Part shown: piece by piece, positions 45,216 through 54,506 of the stretch
How the letters are laid out: the number at the start of each line of letters is the position of its first letter
Numbering within the stretch: position 1 is the stretch's first letter
Source of the DNA: Symsagittifera roscoffensis
Taxonomy: Eukaryota; Xenacoelomorpha; Acoela; Convolutidae
Assembly: GCF_963678635.1 (NCBI RefSeq)
Contig: NC_087062.1
Coordinates: 5,880,193 to 5,944,192 of the forward strand
DNA: 64,000 nucleotides
Reading direction: 5' to 3'
Program-made: the position numbers and the translations under genes
Notes under the pieces: generated by a model
Databases searched by the model: none
Told to the model about the DNA's origin: nothing
Seen by the model: the letters and a program-made list of their open reading frames with translations, nothing else

Positions 45216-45765
45216 TTAGTCATCTTTGCCAGATATTTCTTCTTTCCTTGAGCTTCGTTTTCCGCCTTTTACCACATGACTACAAAGTTTTCTAAGACAG
45301 AAGACCAAAAATGATTTCAAAACAAACACGACAAACGTCAGAACTGACACCGCTGTTCCGATCTGCTGATAAAACAGTATTTCTAACACTTCATCCGAGT
45401 CAGTTGTGGTATTGACCTTTATTTGACCTTCTATCATCGTCTCAATAATTTCAGCCCCCGTTTTATACCCGCCTTTTTAAACTGAGCGTCCTTGACTTTT
45501 TGTAACTTTGAACTATTTGAGTGTAACTGTGTTCAGTCAGGGTTTCGGATATAAGAGCTTGCATGTGAGGGTAGTCGAATTTCTGCAGCAGTTTGGCGAC
45601 CCAAAAGTTAACTAGAATGTTTGAGGATAGAGATTGGTCCGCAAAACCTGGAATTCATCGGTGAATTCCTTCAAAAATTCGGCGTGAATTCCTTCGAAAA
45701 CTGAGTTTGATCCACAAGAAGTCACAATTATTTTGACTTTTTGGTGTTGTAGGATGTTTCCTGGG
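45216..45765 (-). pseudogene. UGT last exon, broken (unit 3)
   Basis: The minus strand reads GNILQHQKVKIIVTSCGSNS (signature region, His replaced by Ser) after a TCCCCAG-type acceptor. A frameshift and a missing MITF block follow, then FADQSLSSNILVNFWVAKLL in another frame, another frameshift near KKSRT, and finally the intact C-terminus: MIEGQIKVNTTTDSDEVLEI then a transmembrane segment VSVLTFVVFVLKSFLVF and a basic tail to GKDD (stop near 45216). Same architecture as the exon at 669-62, so once a second UGT gene. At least two disabling frameshifts. Confidence 0.8.
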
Positions 45766-45769
45766 GAGG

Positions 45770-45875
45770 GGTGGGGGGAGTACAACAGTGCCGAATTACA
45801 ACAGTGCCGAAAATGAAAACTTTGTTCAACAGTGCCGAAAATGAAAACTTTGTTCAACAGTGCCGAAAAATTGAA
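45770..45875 (+). repeat. CAACAGTGCCGAA tandem repeats (unit 3)
   Basis: Four direct copies matching 34,021-34,115. Confidence 0.7.
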
Positions 45876-45999
45876 CAAATTAAGATTAAGACCATTTATC
45901 CGGGGGAAAGGACCAACACAAGAGCTGTACAGCTCATCACGGCGAACCGCTGTTGTGCCCCTGTTTAAGAACTACATGCAATTTTTTTTTGGTTATTTT

Positions 46000-46114
46000 T
46001 CTGGGCTGGGTTATGTTGCTTCACCCTCAAGCAACGAGCACGGATCATGGTGGGCCTCGAACATCCGACCTTTCGATTGAGAGGCGGAGACGTAACCACT
46101 TCACCACTGCTCCC
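46000..46114 (-). mobile_element. tRNA-derived SINE fragment (unit 3)
   Basis: Near-identical to 34,240-34,359, including A- and B-box-like words on the minus strand. Confidence 0.55.
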
Positions 46115-46129
46115 TATGTTTCGTCTGTA

Positions 46130-46400
46130 CTCGAACTATGCTTCCACTGACCTCGACCTAGGTTTCGACTGTGCGCGACCTATGTTTTGACTACGCTCGG
46201 CCTATGTTACGACTGTGCTCGACTTATGTTTCGACTGAGCTCGACCTACGTCTCGACCTTCTCGATCGAAATTGGGTATGTTTCGGTTGTTATCGATTTG
46301 TTGTCTTTCGACTATGCTCGACCTATATTTCGACTGTGTTGGAATTATGTCTCGAATTTCGCGACCATAAAAGAGAATTTTTTCACTTTCTCGACTATCA
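46130..46400 (-). repeat. 22-bp minisatellite array (unit 3 right arm)
   Basis: CTCGACCTATGTTTCGACTG repeats. Near copy of 34,362-34,622 and inverted relative to 44,256-44,570. Confidence 0.7.
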
Positions 46401-47107
46401 AATAACATGAGTAAATTGACAAAAAATGCTTTTCTGTTGATTTTTTGTGATGATGCTTGATTTGAAAAAAAAAAACTAACTCAACCTGTAAATAGCAAAA
46501 CATCTCCACTGAAAACCAATTTATTTTCAAGTTGAGTCTCTCAATTTTGCTTATTTTTTCCTTACTAATCTGGACTCAAACTGTTGATGTAAAAACTGAT
46601 CATTCAGAGTTTTCGGTAGAATTGACTTTTTCTTTGAGCAAGCATCTTTAGATTTCAAAAATTTAAAAAATTGCCTGTAAAACTTTTAGCTGTGCAGTAT
46701 GCAAATCTCCTCAAATGATTGTTGCGGTTTGCAACTTTCTGACAGAGATATTCTCTGAGCAGAAGGTTGTTGCTTAATTTTATTTTTAAACTTAATTAAA
46801 ATCGAAAAGGTAATAATTAAACTTTGAAAAACATTAGGTTGTGCTCGAAAAATATTTCCTATTTTTTCAACCTATATTTCGACTTTCTCGACCAAAATTG
46901 GGTTTTTTTTACTGCGCTTGACTTAGGTTTTGACTTTCTGGACCATAAATAGGTATGTCTTTTTTTGTTGGTTATGGTTGCTCTAAAAAACTATTCAAAA
47001 AATCGTTTTTGGTCTCTCAAGAAAAGCACATCTAGTTCAAATTTTTATTTCAAGTTTTTAAACTGAAAATTAGTTTTTTGTTTCGTTTCAACCTCGCCCT
47101 CCAAACA

Positions 47108-47138
<31 letters not shown>

Positions 47139-47140
47139 TT
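46401..47140. repeat. Right inner arm of inverted repeat (unit 3), with (AC)n
   Basis: Mirror of 43.59-44.25 kb. It ends in a CA-rich microsatellite at 47104-47138. No gene. Confidence 0.55.
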
Positions 47141-50100
47141 GTCATACGTTCAATATGAGAAGGGGAAAAAAGATAAGGTTGAGGGACGGGATTTTGAGTG
47201 TATAGATTTCCCTTTGCCTTCTTTATTTTATCTGCAGCTGATTATTTGCAAAACTTGTTCGGTTTTCTTGCAAAGGGCTTTACAAAGAGTGAACATCTTA
47301 TAGATGATTGACATGATGATTGAAGATATCCATGTGATACGTGAGAAAGCGCCATTTTTTGTGGGTCTAAGATGGTCGTAGGAAAGGGCGAGAAGTTTTG
47401 TTTTTACAGTATTTACAAGCTTTTCTACAATTCCGTTGGATCTGTGATCACCGACACTTTAGAAAATTAAATTTAAGTGATTTAAATAGCAGAATAGCTT
47501 AAAATCTTGACTGGTAAAACAAAATGCGTGATTGACCCTAATAGAATTGGGTATGCCGTGTAAATAAATATAATCTGGAAAAAATCTACAACGGTAGTTG
47601 TGAAAGTATTTGATTTAACTTTTGCAGTAGTTTTTGCAAAACGATCGATGCGAAGTAAAAGAAAACTTTTTGTCCAAAAGGAAATCTCTAGTGGGTCTGC
47701 AAAGACTAGATTATTTCTTCATTGATATGTGAAAGTTCTGGTAATTTTCCGACTGAATTGTTTGGGGTTAAGGTTTCAGTACTCTTACCCGCTTTCGTAC
47801 AATGAGTACAATTGATACCAAGGTAATGGATTTGTCCACAAATATGAGGCCTGCAAATGTAATTGGCTAAAAATTTCATCCCAAACTCTCCTAGGTGAGT
47901 TTCATGCAAAATTTCACATAACTGCAATTTTTAACGCGGAAATGATTAATAATTCGCTGTCCACTTAAAGCAATCCTTCGGATTCATGTAAGTTTTTAAT
48001 GTAATGATGGTAAATTGCCTTGTAGGTGCAATTACTCAGATCTAGTTTTTCCCTGGAGAGCTCTCAAAAAAGGTAAAACAGTTCATCTTCTTCTGTAATT
48101 AATCTGAGTATTTTCCTACTGAACAAAGTGCTAATGTCATGTGGTTTATTGTGCAATTTTAGGGAATCAAGGTACTTTTTGACTAAGGAGAGATGGGTTG
48201 TGTTTAAACGGTCTTTGGTAATAGAAATGTTTTCGTCGGATGTAGAAAGAATAATTACAACTTTGATAATAGACATGTTCACAGAATTTATACAATCAAT
48301 ACAAAAGGGTCAAACTCAAAAAATTTAGGATTCAAAGATAAGAATTAAAACATTTCAGAATTAGAAATTAAAATTTTTGAAGTATCAGTATCGGTATAAC
48401 CCGAGCGAATGCATTTTGATGAACAAAACTCTGATCAACTGTGTTTGAAATTGCAAGTGTGGAGACGGAAAATAATGTAATTTAAGATTGATGCGATAAC
48501 TTTTTACGTATTAGAGCAAATTTGGATTTTTCCAAATTAGAGGCAACTACGTTGCAATTGAACGGTAAATTTTTATCTGATGGAAATCATGATTGAATGA
48601 TTTTTGAAAACAATGCTACAACAAACTCTTCATTGTAGTTTGAAATCGGGGTGGCTTTATTCGGAGGAACTATTGCAATTAAATTTGTAAAACCCCAAAA
48701 GTACCCGCTACGTGCTCAACTGAGAAATTGAACGGTAGAAGTCTATCTGCCCAATGTGTAAGTCTGCAATGAGAAATTTTGTTGCTGTAATTAGTAGAAA
48801 ATGCAAAAATTGAGGCTATATCATCTTTATTGACTTCGAATTGTGAAATATACAGATAATTTTTGTAATGTTTAACGGCCCATACTACCCCCAGTAGTTC
48901 TTATTCGTTAGTCGAGTACTTTCATTTATGAGGGTATAAAAATCTAAATGTAAATGAGACTGTTTTCCAGTCATTCCCGTAGAGTTGCTCTGATGAATCG
49001 CCGAGTCCACGATATGAAGCCTCTGAATTAATCCGTGCTTGGAGTTTTACGTAAAAATTTGTTTTTTAAGTTAGAGCATGATTTCTTGTTTGAGATTTTG
49101 GAAAGCGATGTGTGGTTTTTGTTCTATTAGACTATTGGTTTTCTAATCAAAAAAATCTTAAGGCGCTGCCCAAGGTTGCGAAACTTAGAAAAAATTTCAA
49201 GTGTTGGTTTAAGAACAAAAAATGGATCGTAATTCTTTCAAGTTTTTGGTAAGAGGGATACTTTTGATGGAATAAGTTTTGTCTATTAAAGGAGATACTC
49301 CTGTGTCTGTTATTTAAAACTCAAGTCACTCGATTTTTTTGTTTTTTTTTAATTGTAATGTTTGGCCATTTGACGGCGAAACTATAACTGTCAACTGTCG
49401 ATAAATTTTATATACAATTAATTTGTTTATGTTCAGAAATATCTCCTTTGAATGAATTTAAATAATCGTCACAATAAAAAATTGTACAAGAAATTATAGA
49501 TTCCATCACTCTTTGAAAATCGTTGGGCATATCTCCTAAACTACAAAAACTAGTTAAAAGTCATTTTGGAATATGCTAACATAAAATTTTGCTATATGTT
49601 AATGTTGCCTTGTTTGCTAGTAAAATCGTCTAAAGCTAAATGGTTAAATTCGGTTTCTAAATCAATTTTGTTAAACCAAACCTTTCCGATGAATATTTCA
49701 GAAACAAGGGCCCTGACGTTGTCAACAAGTTCATGAATGTTTGGCATTTCGCATTTGTTCTTGTTTATTTGTTATTTATAAACTTTGAGTCTAGCGCTAT
49801 TTTAATCGAATTGTCAAACTGCGATTGTCATTAAAACAGTCTTGAACATAACTTTCAAGTTTTTTGATTTGTCCCTCGGATTTCAGTCTAAGCAATTCTT
49901 TTTTACTTGAGCTTAGTAAATGTACAGGTACTCTTCTCCACTTAAGTTGAATTGGTTTGATTGGTTCGTGAAAGAGAAATATTTTCAATTGATAATTGAT
50001 TCTTGATTATTTTTATCTGAAAGAATGTTTTTATCTTCGTAGAAAACCCTTTCTGTCTCGTTTTTTGTGAAGGGTTGAAAATAATTAACTGAATTCCTAG

Positions 50101-50475
50101 GTTTTTGGGAGATGTGATAAGGGCAACTCTTCTGAGCGACTTCAACTCCCACCTTTGGCAAATTGTTCTTTCACAATTTTTTTTCTGTGGTCGTCTGTTA
50201 AGGAGACAGGTCAGCTTTTGTTGTATCATCCGTTGGAGAATATGGGGATTATTACCCTGCCGATGATATTGATGGCCGTGTCTGTAAATCCAAAATACAA
50301 ATCCTTCGCTCTTTGATCCATTGGAAACATTACGATGTAGCAGTTTCTTAACTCTGGTTAGTGCATAACATTCGTCTTCAGGAAACTGACTGGGCTCGCG
50401 GAGTCTACCCGGATGTTAAATGTGAACACCAACCGGCTAATTTTTTAGGTTTGCTACGGATGGTCGATAAATTAC
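47141..50475 (-). mobile_element. Ty3/gypsy relic, copy 5 (inverted; pol)
   Basis: Parallel to copy 3. The integrase zinc-binding frame is at 47927-47706 (LHETHLGEFGMKFLANYICR then NCTHC). Reverse transcriptase lies near 49,745-49,560, and the pol frame SKKELLRLKSEGQIKKLESY near 49,900-49,850. It fades out at about 50,475. Broken by stops and frameshifts. Confidence 0.65.
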
Positions 50476-52780
50476 CATAAAACATCCTTAGTTATTTTTT
50501 TAATACTGATTTACGCTTGCGTGAGCATTAGATGCATTTGAAATTTTGGTTAGTTTCTTCGCTCATCCGCTAAAGTATCGGCTGCAATGGTTTATTAACC
50601 GGACGAAACGAATAAATTTTGAAATTTCAAACGCGTTTTTCTAAAAATGTGTTATGAAAAGACAAAGAGTGAAAAGAACATAAGTTGCTTAGATTTTCAT
50701 CAAAAATAATAAGATACAATTTTTTCTCCAAAATTTTCAACCAAAAATTTTACCCCGAAAATGGGTCTTTTTGGCTTTTTCAATTAATCAAAAATTATGC
50801 TGAAATTACTTTGTTAATTGATGAGATTTATGTATATCACAAGAAGCCTCTTTTACAGCGTAACAAAATTCCAGGCAGTTTGTATCTCCAAAATCTTGAG
50901 TAAATTGTTTTAAATTTATTTTTAAGCAAAGATTTTGGGTTTTATCCAGTAAAATTCACGTTTCTTGACTGTCACGCTAAAAATATTTTCTTTTATTCAG
51001 GTTTTTGAAGATTCAAGCTCTAAAAACTTTGTTGGACTGTGTAAGGAGGTTTCTTGTAATACATACTTCTCATCAATTAACAAAGTAGTTTCAGCGTAAT
51101 TTTTGATTAATTGAAAAAAGCCAAAATGACCCATTTTTGGGGTAACATTTTAGTTGAGAATTTCGGAGAAACAATTGCATTGTATTATTTTTGATGAAAT
51201 TCTTAGCCTCTTTTGTTCTCTTCATTTTTTTCTTATCATAACCCAATTTGAGAAAAATGCGTTTGAAAATTTGAGTTTTGTTTATTTCGTCCGGTTAATT
51301 TAAATCAGCACTGTAGATCACACCAGTTAGTTGTCTGGCTAAAAGCCTACTCATTGTTCAACGAAGCAATATTTCCACTACCCAGCGGTCCTGATCGTCT
51401 ACCAATTCACTTTTTTAGTGGTAAAATAAGACTGAAGAGTTCTTGTTCAAAAATTGTCGATGTGATTTTTAGTTCGTTTAAAATAATTAGGAAGGGCTAA
51501 ACTTGTTGTGACCACTTTTCACTTTTATAGAGATTTTTTTTAAAATTAATTCCAAATGTAGGATAATTGCAAAAATGGACAGGCCTCAGCAGGGCCATTT
51601 TGTCATTTGCGCTGTGTAAGGTTACCAAATTGTCTGAGCTAGCCGGTAAATGAATCTTGGGCAAACTTGTCTTCACTTGGCGAAAATTTGAAACTTTTGA
51701 GTTTTTGTCAAATTCAAAAAGAGCAAAGACTTCCTCCTTAATGTTTTCTCTGGACAAGAACATTATGATGAGTTATGAGCTCTGGCTGCTTCTAAATGAA
51801 GTCGAAAAAAAACTAGGAAGGACGTCAAACTTTGCGTCCTTTTTTTGAGCTTTTGGCCCCTCGGTGTTTTTGATGCAAGAAAACTGATTCATGCCTTTTG
51901 AATTTTTTGGTTTTGCGCCAATGCCACAGTTTGTAAAAAGCATCCGTTAGATAAATGCTGCTCGTTGATTTTATTGAGGGCCCTTATACTAAGCGCCAGA
52001 ATTGCCATAACTTAGTGGTTTTCCACTTCTTTCCTGTTCCTCCAAAATGAGTAAGATTTAGTTTAAGAAGGTTTGGAACCTGCCTTGCTAGTCATATGTA
52101 GAAATGATATGTCTTTTAGTTAATGGCTTTGTTAGATCAACCTTTCATTTATTGCCCACTATTGTTTGAATGAAATTACCGTCTGCTATTCCGCTAGTTT
52201 TGTAAAATTTCTGACGGCACTTTTCAAGATGGATTCGATACTCAGATCTGCTTCACATTGTTAAGGAAACAGAACTTCTTCACGCATGTTGACACAGTTT
52301 GCGCAATTTTTTTGATCAAAAAAGGTTCGCGAGAGCCGATGAAAACTTGACCGTAGATTTTTTTATTAGCTGTGCATGAGCTATAATATGATTTCTTCCA
52401 CAATATTTTAAGCAAAAATCTGTAAAAAATATCAAAAATTTGGTATATCAATCGACCCATTCCGATTATTATTTGTATTACCTGATCTTCTGTGGAAAAA
52501 AAAAGAAAAAAGAACAAAAACACACCCCAATACAAAGTGCTTCCCCATTTTTCTAATGGCCGGAACAAAAAAAAGTCACCAAATTATGTCACTCTATTTT
52601 CAATTGAGATGCTGTCTACATGTAGCGAGTAGCACTATAGTGACGCTGAGATAGCCCAACCTTTCAAGATTCGGAGTCACAATAGTTATTCTGGCTGGAA
52701 AATGAGCAAAAAATTCAATTATAAAATAAGTTATAAAAAATTGGCCGTTTCCCATTATAGCCCTCAACAAAGCACTGTTT
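50476..52780. other. Unique-looking segment, unit 3 copy
   Basis: From about 50,930 it matches 38,290-40,150. The piece 50,476-50,930 has no counterpart in unit 2. No gene is recognised beyond the possible exon at 51763-51497. Confidence 0.4.
51497..51763 (-). CDS. Possible exon, unknown protein (unit 3 copy)
   Basis: 88-codon minus-strand frame beginning near MFLSRENIKEEVFALFEFDK and containing NFRQVKTSLPKIHLPASSDN. The counterpart at 39085-38897 keeps this reading except for a shift in its upstream part. Family not recognised. It may be an exon, a TE fragment or chance. Confidence 0.2.
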   Translation of the reverse strand: MFLSRENIKEEVFALFEFDKNSKVSNFRQVKTSLPKIHLPASSDNLVTLHSANDKMALLRPVHFCNYPTFGINFKKNLYKSEKWSQQV

Positions 52781-53380
52781 TCTCCGAAATTTTCCTAGGG
52801 GGAGGACAGGGCGCATTTTGAAAAAAAAATGAACACTTATCGACCTTTTTGTTTTGTTAGGTCGACCAATTTGATTTTCCGAGCTCTCTGAAATTACTCT
52901 AAGGACCCTATTTTGTCAGAAATTTTCTGCTAATTGTTTAAAAAAAACTGGCCAAAAGGAGTTTTTGGGCACTTTTTGGTAAATTTGACCAAAACTTTGT
53001 GTTTTTTCGGCGCCCGCTCTCCCCTCAAAACTAGTTATATTTCTGTTGTTGGCCGGCCGAAAACGGATCTCGCAAAATTATACCAAAGGGGGATACTTTG
53101 GAAAAATTTGGCAACCAAAATTGAAAAGAAGGAACGGTCGACCCCCACCCCCCCCCCCCCGCTTTCCCCCTCTGCACGCTATTGCTCACCGTATTATATT
53201 AAAATTACACTGTAAAGAAAAGACAGGTTTTTATTGTAAGACGGCGTGTGTACTGAATGAAAAAAGAGCAAGTGTGGTGCTATTGCAACGTCATTAAAAA
53301 TTTTCAAAATTGAAATAAATCTGATGGTGATCTTTTATTAGCTCAAAAACCACTCAATCCTGATTTTTTAACACTACTCC
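52781..53380. mobile_element. hAT-like MITE-related sequence
   Basis: Shares GTTAGGTCGACCAATTTGAT, GAGCTCTCT and GTACC..GGGG blocks with the elements at 15.4 and 53.4 kb, and has a run of C near 53,147-53,160. Ends are not clear. The sequence from 53,170 to 53,380 is AT-rich and empty. Confidence 0.45.
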
Positions 53381-53812
53381 CAGGGGCGGATCTAGGATTT
53401 TCTCGAGTGGGGGGGGGGGCGGATTTTCAAAAAATTTTCGAAAATTTTGACGACTTTTTTTTAGATGGACCAAATAGATTTTCCGAGCTCTCCTAAACCA
53501 CTAAAAAACGCTGTTTTGGCCCAATTTTCTGCGCCGCAGGCAAATTTTTGAAAAAAAGGTCAAAAAAGCCGTTTTTAGGGCACTTTTTAGAAAATTTTGA
53601 CAAAAAAATAGCTTGCGTTTTTTTTGCCGCGCGCTTCCCCTCAAAATGAGTATATATTGTCGTCGAAGGCGCCTTTAGACAAATTTTAGGGTCGATCTGC
53701 CAAAAATTAATTTCTTAAAAAGTACCAAGGGGGACCCTTTGGGTCGGCAGGAGGTCGAATCCCTGAAGGGAAGATGGCGTCCGCCCCCCCCCCCCCTCTA
53801 AATCCGCCCCTG
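53381..53812 (+). mobile_element. hAT-type MITE, complete
   Basis: Starts CAGGGGCGGATCTAG and ends AAATCCGCCCCTG, classic short hAT-like inverted ends. The flanks are ACTACTCC (53373-53380) and ACTACTCT (53813-53820), an 8-bp target duplication with one mismatch. 432 bp, no ORF, with poly-G after the left end and poly-C before the right. It is the best-preserved member of the family found at both duplication junctions. Confidence 0.85.
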
Positions 53813-53820
53813 ACTACTCT

Positions 53821-54281
53821 TATTAAATTCTTTAATCAATTTCTTGATTTTGAAGCGTTGATTTTGAAATGTTCGTCACAAGACTTTGTTGAAATTGTGT
53901 TGCAACATAATATTATAAATAGTTTTCAAATGTCATAAATTGTTGGACTTCTGTTCGGATATCCTTTGACAAAATTTTGATGATTGCACAAAAATCAGGC
54001 ATTCATTCGCATTCCAGAGTTTCAAACTTCTGAAGTTACCATGTAATATTTGATGGTCAATTAGCAAATTGTGCTCAGCAATGCAAAATTCTGAGCTCGG
54101 CTTAGAGCTGAACTCTAGTCATCTGATTATTATTTGCCCTCCTTTTGAAAATCTAAACATTCAGTCGAAATACAATCAACATGATTATTCTTGATTTGGT
54201 TCTGTTGAAATGACATACTGATCGTTTCGAGTTAATTTGACAATTTTTGAGTTCTTGTTTTGACTCAGAATCTCAAACAAA
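53821..54281 (+). promoter_or_regulatory. Upstream region of the TRIM-like gene
   Basis: AT-rich with no clear TATA box. TTTTGACTCAG at about 54,260-54,270, 12 bases before the start codon, looks like a 3' splice site, so the 5' UTR may begin with a spliced leader or an upstream non-coding exon. This is inference. Confidence 0.25.
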
Positions 54282-54506
54282 ATGAGCAAAATCAATTGGT
54301 CTGACTGTTGTATCTGTCTTGAGCCGCTACAAAACCCGAAAAGTCTCCATTGCGGACACTCATTTTGTTCGACGCCGAAGACGTGTATAGAACGAGTGCT
54401 ATCTAGCACACCTAGACGCTGTGCTAGGTGCAGAAAGCCGATAGACGAAGCCATTCGCGATGAAGCCGATTTATCTGTGAACTACGACTTAAAGTCTGCA
54501 ATTGAG
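54282..54506 (+). CDS. TRIM-like exon 1: RING finger
   Basis: ATG in a good context (ACAAAATG), 75 codons, donor GAG|GTGAGA (GT at 54507-54508), phase 0. Zinc ligands as seen: Cys9, Cys12, Cys24, His26, Cys29, Cys35, Cys47, Cys50 (C3HC4 type). The gap between the fifth and sixth ligands (Cys29 to Cys35) is five residues, where most RING fingers have two. The remaining pattern, CGHSFC and CARCR, is standard. A RING of this type recruits an E2 ubiquitin-conjugating enzyme. The open frame runs on to 54563, but the intron is preferred because the next exon fits in phase. Confidence 0.8.

Larger units (their letters stand above)
40285..52917 (+). repeat. Segmental duplication unit 3
   Basis: Parallel to unit 2 from its Ty3/gypsy relic onward: relic copy 4, broken UGT last exon, SINE, minisatellite, inverted relic copy 5 and the 50.9-52.8-kb segment. 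At 52,917 it passes the point that ends unit 2 and runs on into the ancestral right flank. More diverged from unit 2 than units 1 and 2 are from each other, by eye. Confidence 0.7.
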
